The translations under genes were made by a program, and so were the position numbers. The notes under the pieces are model-generated. The model made no database searches. It was not told the DNA's origin and worked only from the letters and a program-made list of their open reading frames with translations. Of a stretch of 64,000 bases of DNA, positions 15,975-24,569 are shown piece after piece. This DNA comes from JBOFDK01 sp051650305 (GTDB taxonomy: Bacteria > Bacillota > Clostridia > Lachnospirales > Cellulosilyticaceae). The DNA is taken from the NCBI GenBank assembly GCA_051650305.1, contig JBOFIT010000111.1:1-64000 (forward strand). The letters are read 5' to 3'. Every line of letters begins with the position of its first letter. The first letter of the stretch is position 1.

Positions 15975-17603
15975 TTATTGAATGGTTAAAGTTTGATTGT
16001 CAAATGTGATGACATCGATTGTGCGATCATCGCCATAACTATCATAAGTAAGGGTTACTTTGTCCCCTACTTGAGAAAGTGGGATTTCTTTTGAAAGTGC
16101 AGAAGTCACCACGAAGGCTGTCGTCGTATTGGTATCAAGTGTGAAATAGTAGTAAGTCATTCCGTTTTGTACATCAGCATTTATACGTGTGAGTGTACCT
16201 GTGAGAGACTTGGTTGTAGCAGTAGCACCACCGATGCTGATACTATTTCCTTTAGACTTAAGGGCTTCTTTGTAGTTGCGAAGAGCGATTTCTTTTGTGT
16301 CACCAACCCCTAGTAAGCTGTAGTCTTCTACAGATACGAAGGCTACCATTTTGATAAGACCTGCATTATCTTTAAGAGACATAACGTAAGTTGGTGTACC
16401 AAGGATGTTGTACATTACAGGGAAAGTTGCTTTGTAGCCTTTTTCTTGGACTTTTCCGGTAGCAGAACTCATGGCTGCTGTCTCAGTCGCACCAGGCTGC
16501 TTGTAAAGACGTGCTTCTTTAGTGCGTGTATCCACAAGGATAAAACCAATGGTAGCTTCATCAGCACCAGCAGAAGTCATACCTGTATACCAGTAGCTTC
16601 TGCCATCTTCGCCGTATACGAGAGAAGTACCTGGAGTTGGTACAAGGACATTTGCTTGTGCTAGACGAGAGTTGAGGAAGCCATCTACATAAATCCCCCA
16701 GCTCGTAAGTTGGCTTGTGATAAAGCTTTCAGGCTGGATACGGTCAATCCACTCAGGAGCCTCTTCAATGGCGTAGGTAGATACTTCACCAGTGGTTGCA
16801 TGAACAGTAGCTACACCGATAGCATCGCCACCACTAAAACCAATGGCATGTTCATAAAGGGTAACGACCCAGTAAGGTGCGCCGGCATCATCGATTTCAA
16901 ATGTAAAGTCTGTAAGACCTACATTCATAAGACCACTTAGGTAGACGTGACGTGCTAAATCTTGATGAAGGTATGCGTCAGGTTGATAAACGATCTTGAC
17001 AGGTTTATCATCTAGGGTTTGGATGAAGCGAACGTCTTGAGGGTTCGTAGCAGATACCATGATATAACCAGTAGTACCATCAAGGTTAGTTGCCCACTTA
17101 ATGAGGTCACGGTGAACAAGTGGTGCCACCCAGAAAAGTTCGTTTTCTACACTTTGAATATGGAAGTCACCAAGGCGAGCGATGCTACCTAGACCAGGAA
17201 CTTCGCCCATTTTTTTATCGCCTAGACGAATGGCTGTCTCTTTATCTACGAGACGGATGTCTTCCACACTTACAGGACTGATATCCTTGGTGAAGTCACT
17301 TGCTTTCACTTCGCCAATAAGACTGCGGTAAGCGTCTGCATGTAAAAGTGGTGTAGAAGTGATGAAAGGTACGATGACAACCACAATACCAAGAAGTGCA
17401 GCAAGGATAAAATGTCCCTTAGCGACTTTGGAGATATTAAGGATGTTGTTTTGGTCCATCATTAAAAAGCCGGTAAGGGCTAAAAAGCCAATGATGATGA
17501 CATAGAAGGTGATGAAGTCTGGCTTTAAGACTGGCAGCTCAACGTAAGCATAGAGAAGAACTGCAATAATGCCTAGAAGATAGGCAGGTATTATTTTTTT
17601 CAT
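15975..17603 (-). CDS. Membrane protein of unknown function with large ectodomain
   Basis: 542 aa from ATG 17603, chosen because AAGGAG is 6 bases upstream; a longer reading to 17666 has no ribosome site. Three hydrophobic helices (about residues 3-22, 28-47 and 62-80) precede a soluble region of about 460 residues that starts near LLHADAYRSLIGEVKASDF. I do not recognise the domain. It contains internal beta-rich segments (TTGYIMVSATNPQDVRF, ATTGEVSTYAIEEAPEWIDRI) reminiscent of PepSY-like extracellular modules, and ends in a possible OB-like region (TGTLTRINADVQNGMTYYYFTLD). Conserved in appearance, but function unknown. Confidence 0.7.
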   Translation of the reverse strand: MKKIIPAYLLGIIAVLLYAYVELPVLKPDFITFYVIIIGFLALTGFLMMDQNNILNISKVAKGHFILAALLGIVVVIVPFITSTPLLHADAYRSLIGEVKASDFTKDISPVSVEDIRLVDKETAIRLGDKKMGEVPGLGSIARLGDFHIQSVENELFWVAPLVHRDLIKWATNLDGTTGYIMVSATNPQDVRFIQTLDDKPVKIVYQPDAYLHQDLARHVYLSGLMNVGLTDFTFEIDDAGAPYWVVTLYEHAIGFSGGDAIGVATVHATTGEVSTYAIEEAPEWIDRIQPESFITSQLTSWGIYVDGFLNSRLAQANVLVPTPGTSLVYGEDGRSYWYTGMTSAGADEATIGFILVDTRTKEARLYKQPGATETAAMSSATGKVQEKGYKATFPVMYNILGTPTYVMSLKDNAGLIKMVAFVSVEDYSLLGVGDTKEIALRNYKEALKSKGNSISIGGATATTKSLTGTLTRINADVQNGMTYYYFTLDTNTTTAFVVTSALSKEIPLSQVGDKVTLTYDSYGDDRTIDVITFDNQTLTIQ

Positions 17604-17710
17604 ATGGGTCTCCTTTTGTGTTGTATTATGTATAAGTATAGACAACATAATAGTATTTTTACACATATTAGGATTTAAAGCAAGAGAGACAGAAATACAA
17701 GAATGTGTTA

Positions 17711-17739
17711 TTATAAAGAATAAGATAAGGGTATATACT
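17711..17739 (+). promoter_or_regulatory. Predicted promoter and palindrome of the toxin-antitoxin pair
   Basis: TTATAA (17711-17716), 17 bases and TATACT (17734-17739). The -10 box overlaps the perfect palindrome GTATATAC (17731-17738), a plausible site for autoregulation by the antitoxin or its complex, as is usual for type II modules. Confidence 0.45.
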
Positions 17740-17760
17740 ATATAACAAAGAGGTGATTAG

Positions 17761-18003
17761 ATGAGCCCATTGGCACAAGAAGTTATAGAAACACTTGCTA
17801 AAGAAGAAGATACAGCGCTGTTGGCAGAAGTATTGGATTTTTATGAGTATGTCAAAGCGAAAAAAAATCGTGGCAAGTGGCAGAACATCCCACAGGTAGA
17901 ACCTACATCAGAAGAAGTAAAAATATGTAATCAATACAAAGAAGAAGAGCATGAATGGGTTGATTTTGAGGTGCTAGCACAGGAGCTTGGGATAGATGAC
18001 TAG
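17761..18003 (+). CDS. Type II antitoxin, DUF2281-like
   Basis: 80 aa, acidic. The segment TALLAEVLDFYEYVKAKK matches the pattern of DUF2281-type antitoxins, which pair with RelE or PIN toxins. It is followed by a flexible acidic C-terminus that would wrap the toxin. AGAGGTG lies upstream of the ATG. It overlaps the toxin gene by 8 bases, the usual coupled order of antitoxin then toxin. Confidence 0.75.
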   Translation: MSPLAQEVIETLAKEEDTALLAEVLDFYEYVKAKKNRGKWQNIPQVEPTSEEVKICNQYKEEEHEWVDFEVLAQELGIDD

Positions 18004-18253
18004 AAGTTATCAGATTGTTGTAACAAAGCAAGTGGCAAAATTCATAGCTAAGCAAGATAAAGTTACCCAAGGAAGAATTACTAAAGCTGTAAGAACACTA
18101 CCAGACGGGGATGTAAAAAAACTAAAAGGATATGAAAGCTTTTATAGGTTAAGGGTAGGGGAATTTAGAGTTATATTTGAAAAACAAGAAGAGTTATATA
18201 AGATTCTATTAATTGATATTGGTAATAGAGGACAGATTTACAACAAGTATTAA
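17996..18253 (+). CDS. RelE/ParE-superfamily toxin
   Basis: 85 aa, basic. The fold signature is LKGYESFYRLRVGEFRVIFE then ILLIDIGNRGQIY, typical of RelE-type mRNA interferases, which cut ribosome-bound mRNA. The arginines in the RLRVGEFRVIF strand pair are the usual active or binding residues. The protein is full length. A GC-rich hairpin follows. Cytosolic and held inactive by the preceding antitoxin. Confidence 0.88.
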   Translation: MTRSYQIVVTKQVAKFIAKQDKVTQGRITKAVRTLPDGDVKKLKGYESFYRLRVGEFRVIFEKQEELYKILLIDIGNRGQIYNKY

Positions 18254-18270
18254 GATTTAAAGAGAAGATA

Positions 18271-18301
18271 TGAAAGCCCCCTCCATGGGAGGGGGCTTTA
18301 G
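18271..18301. terminator. GC-rich terminator hairpin
   Basis: A 12-bp perfect stem (18273-18284 with 18288-18299, AAAGCCCCCTCC) with a tiny loop lies between convergent genes. T-tracts are short on both sides, so efficiency is uncertain. Confidence 0.65.
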
Positions 18302-18309
18302 TATGTAGA

Positions 18310-19398
18310 TTAATAAGATACGAACATTTGTGTCCAGTAGTGGCCAGAAGGAACATAGCCGATGCCCATGTGTGTGAAGTTTTCACTGAGTATATTGGCA
18401 CGGTGTCCAGGGCTATTCATCCAACCGTCCACAACGGCAGCAGGGGTACTATAACCCATGGCGATATTTTCGCCAGCTGCACGGTAGTTTACACCGAATT
18501 GCTTCAGCATATCGAAAGGTGAACCGTAGGTAGGACTATTGTGGTCGAAGTAATTGTTCTTACGCATATCCTCTGATTTAGCTTTTGCAACTTTTGAGAC
18601 TTTCGCATCCAGTGTGACAGGGCGAAGACCACGGCTCGTGCGTTCTTTGTTGACAAGGGTAGTCACTTGCTGGGCGAAGCTAGAGGCTTCAGGAGTCACA
18701 GGAGGCTCAGGAGTCACCGGAGGCTCAGGAGTTACAGGAGGTTCAGGGGTTACCGGAGGTTCAGGAGTCACAGGAGGTTCAGGAGTCACCGGAGGCTCAG
18801 GAGTCACCGGAGGCTCAGGAGTTACAGGAGGTTCAGGGGTTACAGGAGGTTCAGGGGTCACCGGAGGTTCAGGAGTCACAGGAGGTTCAGGCGTCACTGG
18901 TGATTCTGGTACTTCTGGGGTTTCAGGTTCTTCTTCGGCAGGTGGCACGAGGATATGTATGGTCTTATCTTCTTGCCAGTCTACGATAAAGCCAAAGGTT
19001 TCGCAGAAAAGGCGAAGCGGTATGTATGTACGGTCTTGAATAAGTGTTGTAGGGGTATCGATAGATACGACTTCATCATTTATGACCATGAAGTTTTCAT
19101 TGGCTTTGATGCGAAGTTCAAGGAATTCACCAGTGGATTGATGTGTGCCAGTAACAACGACATAAGGACTTTGCCAATCAATGGTAAGGTCGGTGGCGTC
19201 TGAAAGCTTTCTAAAGGGAATCATGGTATGATCTTGTTCGCTAATATAAGGTTTAGCATCTTCGAAGATGATTTCATCTTTTTCAGTGAAGATACGAAGT
19301 GACTGTGCCAGCACAGGTGAGGTAAGTGTCACCGCTGTAAAGGCAAAAACGCCACATGCAAAAAGTGTTTGTTTGTATTTTGTATAGAGATGGTTCAT
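18310..19398 (-). CDS. Surface protein: copper-amine-oxidase-like stalk domain, Pro-rich repeat, CAP domain
   Basis: 362 aa from ATG 19398, chosen because AAAGGA is 8 bases upstream; ATG 19407 lies inside that site. A signal peptide (about 1-32) precedes a stalk domain of the copper amine oxidase N-terminal type (about 33-150, with DHTMIPFRKLSDATDLTIDWQ and RTYIPLRLFCETFGFIVDW). A PVTPEP repeat spacer (about 163-235) and a C-terminal CAP/SCP domain (about 240-362, with YFDHNSP, AAGENIAMGY and GHRANIL) follow. CAP proteins are secreted; roles in Gram-positive bacteria are poorly known, several linked to sporulation or wall remodelling. Confidence 0.88.
   Translation of the reverse strand: MNHLYTKYKQTLFACGVFAFTAVTLTSPVLAQSLRIFTEKDEIIFEDAKPYISEQDHTMIPFRKLSDATDLTIDWQSPYVVVTGTHQSTGEFLELRIKANENFMVINDEVVSIDTPTTLIQDRTYIPLRLFCETFGFIVDWQEDKTIHILVPPAEEEPETPEVPESPVTPEPPVTPEPPVTPEPPVTPEPPVTPEPPVTPEPPVTPEPPVTPEPPVTPEPPVTPEPPVTPEPPVTPEASSFAQQVTTLVNKERTSRGLRPVTLDAKVSKVAKAKSEDMRKNNYFDHNSPTYGSPFDMLKQFGVNYRAAGENIAMGYSTPAAVVDGWMNSPGHRANILSENFTHMGIGYVPSGHYWTQMFVSY
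18695..18910 (-). repeat. 18-bp tandem repeat, 12 units, encoding PVTPEP
   Basis: Twelve head-to-tail 18-base units; the last, nearest the start of the gene, is the most diverged. The order of third-position variants in units 2-3 recurs in units 7-8, which points to duplication of a multi-unit block. Confidence 0.88.
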
Positions 19399-19429
19399 AA
19401 GAGTCATCCTTTCTGTGTGTTACATAAAT

Positions 19430-19457
19430 ATTATAAAAGTTACAAGGCGTGTAACAA
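19430..19457 (-). promoter_or_regulatory. Predicted promoter of the CAP-domain gene
   Basis: On the minus strand TTGTTA (19457-19452), 16 bases, TATAAT (19435-19430). The -35 box lies in a direct repeat of TAATTGTTAC (19451-19471, two copies one base apart), a possible operator. Confidence 0.55.
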
Positions 19458-19515
19458 TTATGTAACAATTATAACATAATAAACAAAGATATAAACCGGT
19501 AAAAGCTGGTAAACG

Positions 19516-19566
19516 TAAAAAAAAGCTATACAATTCTTAGGTATATCAAGAATTGTATAGCTTTTA
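19516..19566 (-). terminator. Terminator of the cation ATPase gene
   Basis: An 18-bp perfect stem (19521-19538 with 19548-19565, core AGCTATACAATTCTT) ends in a run of eight T on the minus strand. Confidence 0.93.
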
Positions 19567-19586
19567 GATTTCTTTAGAAAATAGTA

Positions 19587-22214
19587 TTAACCACGTGTTT
19601 TTTCACGAATGAATTTGTAAGTTTGGATAATAAGTGTTGGCATAATTGCTAAGCCTACGATTTTACCAAAATCACCAAGTGTAAGTGGTGCGACTTCGAA
19701 CAGATGTGTAAGTCCTGGTACAAAGAGTGCTGATGTAAGAAGGAGTACACCAAGTACGAAAGCACCAACACTGTATTTATTTGACATAAAGCCTAACTTG
19801 ATGATAGAAGCTTTACCACGGCAGTTAAAACCATGGAAGAGTCGTGCAAGTGCTAAAGTAGCGAAAGCCATGGTACTTGCAGTTGGATTGAAAGTAGCAC
19901 CTGGCATTGGATTCATAGAAAGCCCAATGTGGTAAGCAATAATGGTAAAGATACCGATGATACTTCCTTCTACTAAGACACGCATCATAAAGTCTTTTGA
20001 AAGAATGGATGCTTTTGGATCACGAGGTTTTTCTTTGAGTAAGTCACCTGTAGCGCCTTCCATACCGATAGCAATAGCTGGTAAACTATCTGTCAGAAGG
20101 TTGATGAATAAAAGGTGCACAGGAGCAAATGGTGCTGCAAGACCCATAATAGAAGTATAAAGAACAGTTAAGATACCAGATGTATTCCCTGAAAGAAGGA
20201 ACTTGATGGAGTTCTTAATGTTGTTATACACATTACGTCCGTTTGCCACAGCTTTAACGATCGTTGCAAAGTTATCGTCTGTAAGAATCATAGCAGCAGC
20301 GTCTTTAGATACTTCTGTACCTGTAATACCCATAGCGATACCGATATCAGCTTTTTTAAGAGCAGGAGCATCGTTGACACCATCCCCTGTCATGGCTACG
20401 ATATTGCCACGGCGTTGCCATGCATCGACGATGCGGATTTTGTTTTCAGGAGATACCCTTGCATACACTGCGATGTGTGTGAGTTTTGCATCTAGTTCTT
20501 CGTCTGTCATTTTATCAAGGGTAGTACCTTCGATTGCGATGTCATCTGCACCTAAAATACCGATTTCTTTTGCGATTGCAGAAGCGGTCACACGGTGGTC
20601 ACCTGTAATCATAATTGGCTTGATACCAGCAAGCCTTGCATCACTTACAGCTTGCTTAGATTCCACACGAGGTGGGTCGATCATAGAGATGAGACCTAGG
20701 AAGATATAATCTTGTTCGTCATCTAAAGTAAGGGTACGGTCTTCAGGAAGAATCTTATAAGCGAAAGCTAAGACACGTAGGCCGTTTTCAGAAAGACTTT
20801 GGTTAGCTTGGTTGATTTTTTCTTTATCATCATCAGTCATATCACGTATGCCATCAGCAGTCATGATGGAAGTGGTACGATCAAGAAGTACGTCGAAAGC
20901 ACCTTTAGTGTACATGATGTACTGATCATCAATAGTATGAAGTGTACTCATAAGCTTTCTGTCAGAGTCAAAAGGAATTTCTTGTAGACGAGGGAATTCT
21001 GCACGTGTTACAAGTTCGTCGATATTGATACGTTCAGCGAGGTTGACAAGTGCTACTTCAGTAGGGTCACCGATTTCTTTGCCGTCTTGGGTTACAGAGT
21101 CGTTGTCAAGAACAGAAGAAAGAATGAGGTGACGGTGAAGTGACTGAGTAAAGTCAAGGTCTTCGCCAGGAATGAGTTCATGATTGATATAGACTTTTTT
21201 AGTAGTCATTTTGTTTTGTGTTAAAGTACCAGTCTTGTCAGAACAAATAATAGATACACTGCCTAAACTTTCCACGGCTTTAAGTTCTTTGATGATGGCA
21301 TTTTGTTTTGCCATTTTTTGTGTACCTAAAGCAAGTACGATAGTAACGATAGAAGAAAGTGCTTCAGGAATAGCAGCAACGGCAAGTGCTACGGCGAACA
21401 TGAGTGAGTCAAGGATTGGCATATGACGGTAAACGCTAAGACCAAAGACGATGACACAGATACCAAGAATAATCATAGCCAACTTCTTGCTAAATTCATC
21501 AAGGTTTTCTTGAAGTGGTGTTTTCTTTTGTTGTGTTTGATTCATAAGTGTAGCGATTTTACCGATTTCAGTAGCCATTCCAGTGGCTGTAACCACCATT
21601 AAAGCACGGCCATAAGTAACAAGTGAACCAGAGAAGACCATATTGATCTGATCGCCTAGAGCCATCTCAGTTTTATCAATAGCAGCGATATCTTTGTTGA
21701 CACTCTCAGATTCACCAGTAAGGGCACTTTCATTCACTTGGAGTGAGAAGTTCTCGATGATACGTCCATCAGCTACGATTAAGTCACCAGCTTCAAGCAT
21801 AATGATATCACCAGGTACGATGTCATGAGAAGGCACCTCAACTTTCATACCATTACGAAGAACTTTCGCAGATGGTGCAGAGAGTGCTTTAAGACTTGCC
21901 AGAGATTTCTCGGCTTTGAAATGTTGTACTGTACCGAGGATAGCATTAAGTATAATAACTGCAAAGATAACGATGGTACTTTCTAGATTACCAGAAAGCA
22001 TAGAGATAATAGCAGCAGCAATAAGAATAAGTACGAGTAAATCTTTGAATTGCTCTAAAAAGACAATAAGAGCACTTTTCTTTTTACCTTCCGCAAGGGC
22101 GTTTGGCCCATATTTCTCGAGATTTGCTGTAACTTGTGAAGAAGAAAGACCTTCTTTTGTAACCCCAAAGTGTTTAAGTACAGCTTCAATTGATTGATTG
22201 AAAAAAGTTTGCAT
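19587..22214 (-). CDS. P-type cation-transporting ATPase (Ca2+/Mn2+ type)
   Basis: 875 aa from ATG 22214, chosen for the AAAGGAGG site upstream; the reading to 22256 has none. Landmarks in order: an N-terminal cation-ATPase domain, the actuator TGES (166-169), membrane segment M4 with the ion-site motif AIPEAL (281-286), the phosphorylated Asp326 in DKTGTLT, the hinge TGDGVNDAPA and C-terminal helices with NLLTDSLPA. This is the P2A (SERCA/PMR1-like) class that pumps Ca2+ and/or Mn2+ out of the cytosol at the expense of ATP. The leader carries a yybP-ykoY riboswitch, which argues for Mn2+ as a physiological substrate. Confidence 0.92.
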   Translation of the reverse strand: MQTFFNQSIEAVLKHFGVTKEGLSSSQVTANLEKYGPNALAEGKKKSALIVFLEQFKDLLVLILIAAAIISMLSGNLESTIVIFAVIILNAILGTVQHFKAEKSLASLKALSAPSAKVLRNGMKVEVPSHDIVPGDIIMLEAGDLIVADGRIIENFSLQVNESALTGESESVNKDIAAIDKTEMALGDQINMVFSGSLVTYGRALMVVTATGMATEIGKIATLMNQTQQKKTPLQENLDEFSKKLAMIILGICVIVFGLSVYRHMPILDSLMFAVALAVAAIPEALSSIVTIVLALGTQKMAKQNAIIKELKAVESLGSVSIICSDKTGTLTQNKMTTKKVYINHELIPGEDLDFTQSLHRHLILSSVLDNDSVTQDGKEIGDPTEVALVNLAERINIDELVTRAEFPRLQEIPFDSDRKLMSTLHTIDDQYIMYTKGAFDVLLDRTTSIMTADGIRDMTDDDKEKINQANQSLSENGLRVLAFAYKILPEDRTLTLDDEQDYIFLGLISMIDPPRVESKQAVSDARLAGIKPIMITGDHRVTASAIAKEIGILGADDIAIEGTTLDKMTDEELDAKLTHIAVYARVSPENKIRIVDAWQRRGNIVAMTGDGVNDAPALKKADIGIAMGITGTEVSKDAAAMILTDDNFATIVKAVANGRNVYNNIKNSIKFLLSGNTSGILTVLYTSIMGLAAPFAPVHLLFINLLTDSLPAIAIGMEGATGDLLKEKPRDPKASILSKDFMMRVLVEGSIIGIFTIIAYHIGLSMNPMPGATFNPTASTMAFATLALARLFHGFNCRGKASIIKLGFMSNKYSVGAFVLGVLLLTSALFVPGLTHLFEVAPLTLGDFGKIVGLAIMPTLIIQTYKFIREKTRG

Positions 22215-22265
22215 GTAAAAACCCCTCCTTTTAAATTTTGGGAATAGTGAGAACACTTAGATAGC

Positions 22266-22324
22266 AAAAAAGACTTTTAATATAACTTCCAGATAGCATA
22301 ACTGAAAATCATATTAAAAGTCTT
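22266..22324 (-). terminator. Riboswitch expression-platform terminator
   Basis: A 14-bp perfect stem (22270-22283 with 22311-22324, AAGACTTTTAATAT) followed by a T run on the minus strand sits between the riboswitch and the ATPase start. Its 5' arm overlaps the 3' arm of riboswitch helix P1, so the two folds exclude each other. Confidence 0.85.
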
Positions 22325-22410
22325 GTTACCATACGAGTGGTATATATTACCAGATTCTTGTGAATCGAGACTGTTGATAATATATTTAAACTACTCCCTC
22401 TTAATATATT
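22311..22410 (-). ncRNA. yybP-ykoY manganese riboswitch
   Basis: Reading the minus strand, the conserved GGGAGTAG (22398-22391) lies near the 5' end and a TACCACTCGTATGGTAACAAGAC block (22343-22319 region) near the 3' end, the two signature loops of the yybP-ykoY family. Helix P1 can form from ATATTAA (near 22407-22401) and TTAATAT (22317-22311). Members of this class sense Mn2+ and switch on exporters. Here ligand binding should stabilise P1 and prevent the following terminator. The family call rests on motif recognition, not a covariance search. Confidence 0.82.
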
Positions 22411-22430
22411 GGTGTATAAGATTTAATATG

Positions 22431-22459
22431 ATAATAGACGTTAGAAAGTTAAATGTCAA
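22431..22459 (-). promoter_or_regulatory. Promoter of the riboswitch-ATPase transcript
   Basis: On the minus strand TTGACA (22459-22454) is a perfect -35 box, followed by 17 bases and TATTAT (22436-22431). Transcription should begin near 22424, about 14 bases before the riboswitch. Confidence 0.8.
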
Positions 22460-22589
22460 TAGGAAAAACAATATAAGTCTAGTATTTGTCATTTGAAAAA
22501 TACTATGAGATAAAAAAATGAATGGTTTTTATTTCTAAAACTGCATAAAATAAGATGAAAAGATGAGACAAGAAAGGGGCTGTTTATGG

Positions 22590-23204
22590 ATGTTGGTGAT
22601 GCTAACGCGTATTTTGTTGGGGATCAATGGGGTATACCTGATGGTGACGGGAGCCTGGTTTAATGTATGGGCATTAGGCTCTGGCTTGCTTTTGACGTTC
22701 GTACCGAATGTGCTCAAGCGTTACTTAGGGATTCAACTTACAAAGTCTATGGTGAACTGTGTGATGGTATTCCTTATTTGTAGCCAATGGTTGGGGACGT
22801 ACTTACGCGCCTACGATTGGTTGCCTTGGTGGGATGTCTTTTTGCATGGGGCATCAGGTGTGATGATGAGCCTTGTGGGCATTTTGATTATTTTAGTAGG
22901 AGACAAGAAAGGCGTGCTTTTTAAAGAAAAGCTTTACGGCATCATAAGTCTTACGATGTTTTTGACAGCCTCAGCAAGTGCGGTGTTTTGGGAAATCTTT
23001 GAGTATGTGGGGGATACTTTCTTTGGGACCTTCGCGCAGCTTGGAAGCCTTACAGATACCATGGGAGATATGATTATTTGTGTGGTGGTGGCAGGGGTAT
23101 TTAGCTTAATCGTCTATGTAGGCCTGAAGAAAAGGAAGGGCGGCTATTTTGTAAGACAAGTCGAGGAACTTGTGGCCCTAAACACAAAAGAAGGTATGGC
23201 TTAG
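22590..23204 (+). CDS. Polytopic membrane protein, YjdF/DUF2238-like
   Basis: 204 aa from ATG 22590 (AAAGGGG at 22573-22579, 10 bases upstream); ATG 22563 in frame is an alternative with a weaker site. About six membrane helices. The motifs WWDVFLHGASG and VFWEIFEYVGD, separated by about 60 residues, recall the DUF2238/YjdF family, whose function is unknown. The 3' end of the gene forms half of a terminator stem shared with the convergent pepT. Confidence 0.68.
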   Translation: MLVMLTRILLGINGVYLMVTGAWFNVWALGSGLLLTFVPNVLKRYLGIQLTKSMVNCVMVFLICSQWLGTYLRAYDWLPWWDVFLHGASGVMMSLVGILIILVGDKKGVLFKEKLYGIISLTMFLTASASAVFWEIFEYVGDTFFGTFAQLGSLTDTMGDMIICVVVAGVFSLIVYVGLKKRKGGYFVRQVEELVALNTKEGMA

Positions 23205-23227
23205 GACATACCTTCTTTTGTGTTTAA
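23178..23227. terminator. Bidirectional terminator
   Basis: A 19-bp stem (23180-23198 with 23207-23225, core ACACAAAAGAAGGTATG) overlaps the last codons of the upstream gene and faces pepT from the other side. Confidence 0.92.
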
Positions 23228-23229
23228 GA

Positions 23230-24462
23230 TTATTTTGAAGCTGCAACTTTTGCAATCTCGATGATTGTCTTGCATGACATCTCGAAGTGGTTAAGAACGA
23301 CGAATTCGAAACGTCCGTGGAAGTTATAACCGCCTGTGAAGATGTTTGGACATGGAAGTCCCATAAAGGAAAGTCTTGAACCATCTGTACCACCACGAAT
23401 AGGGTCATCAGTTGGTGTGACACCTAGGTTTGAAAGGGCTTCATTTGCAAGGGCCATAATGTGAGGATGCTGATCGATGATTTCTTTCATATTGTAGTAG
23501 CTATCAGAAATCTCAAGAGTCACAGTGCCTTCACCATAGCGTTTGTTCATCTCAGCGGCAGCTTCTGTCATCACTTCTTTACGCTTAGCGAAAAGCTCTT
23601 TGCTATGGTCACGGATGATGTAGTCTGCAGTCGTTTCTTCGATACCGCCTTTGATATCGTGAAGCATGAAGAAGCCTTCGTAACCTTCTGTACGCTCTGG
23701 AACTTCGTTTGAAGGAAGCAGTGCATTGTATTCATTGGCAAGGAGAATACTATTGATAAGTTTGTCTTTGGCACTACCAGGGTGAACGCTTACACCACTG
23801 AAAGTTACTTTAGAACCAGCAGCATTGAAGCTTTGAGATTGGATCTCGCCTAATGTACCACCGTCGATGGTGTAAGCAAAGTCTGCACCAAAGCGTGCTA
23901 CGTCAAAGTGGTCTACACCGTGGCCTACTTCTTCATCAGGTGTGAAGCCGATACGGATAGGTCCGTGCTGGATTTCAGGGTGTTGAAGTAAGTATTCGCA
24001 AGCAGTCATGATGGATGCGATACCTGCTTTATCATCAGCCCCAAGAAGGGTTGTACCATCTGTTGTGATGAGATCTTCGCCTACCATGGTCTTAAGAACT
24101 GGGAACTGAGTAGGTGAAAGGACGATGTTTTTTTCTTTATTGAGAATGATCGCTTCACCATCGTAGTTAGAGACCATTTGAGGATTCACGTTTTTGCCAC
24201 TGAAATCAGGTGCAGTATCCATATGTGCAATGAAACCAATGGTTGGCAATTCTTTATCTGTGGTAGCAGGTAGTGTAGCAAACACATAGCCGTGCGCGTC
24301 CATTGATACATCCACAAGACCGAGTGATTCACATTCGGATTTCAGCATTTTTCCAAATTCAAGTTGAGATGCTGTGCTAGGGAATGTGGTGCTTTTTGAA
24401 TCAGACTGTGTATCAATTTTGACATACTTTAAAAAGCGATTAATAAGTGTTTCTCTTAACAT
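23230..24462 (-). CDS. pepT: Peptidase T (tripeptide aminopeptidase)
   Basis: 410 aa from ATG 24462, chosen because AAAGGAG lies 8 bases upstream; the reading to 24522 has no site. An M20-family zinc metallopeptidase that removes the N-terminal residue from tripeptides. Motifs include the metal ligands GFIAHMDTAPD and LLGADDKAG, the catalytic PDEEVGHG and the ligand segment YTIDGG. The length is that expected for PepT. Cytosolic; single gene between a divergent ABC-F gene and a convergent terminator. Together with the Opp operon it fits peptide use as a nutrient. Confidence 0.95.
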   Translation of the reverse strand: MLRETLINRFLKYVKIDTQSDSKSTTFPSTASQLEFGKMLKSECESLGLVDVSMDAHGYVFATLPATTDKELPTIGFIAHMDTAPDFSGKNVNPQMVSNYDGEAIILNKEKNIVLSPTQFPVLKTMVGEDLITTDGTTLLGADDKAGIASIMTACEYLLQHPEIQHGPIRIGFTPDEEVGHGVDHFDVARFGADFAYTIDGGTLGEIQSQSFNAAGSKVTFSGVSVHPGSAKDKLINSILLANEYNALLPSNEVPERTEGYEGFFMLHDIKGGIEETTADYIIRDHSKELFAKRKEVMTEAAAEMNKRYGEGTVTLEISDSYYNMKEIIDQHPHIMALANEALSNLGVTPTDDPIRGGTDGSRLSFMGLPCPNIFTGGYNFHGRFEFVVLNHFEMSCKTIIEIAKVAASK

Positions 24463-24569
24463 AGTGAGACTCCTTTGTGGTAAAATATAGTTATGCACAT
24501 GTAGTATAGCACAAACAACCAATAAATGGTATGATGCTAACAGAGTATAAGTGTAGAAAGGATATGCAT

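Noticed and set aside
18695..18910. Regular repeats that might suggest a CRISPR array
   Set aside because: Units are contiguous 18-mers without spacers and encode a proline-rich linker.
18554..19039. Plus-strand frame rich in GVTGGS repeats
   Set aside because: It is the complement of the PVTPEP repeat in the CAP protein gene; the CAP and stalk domains prove the other strand.
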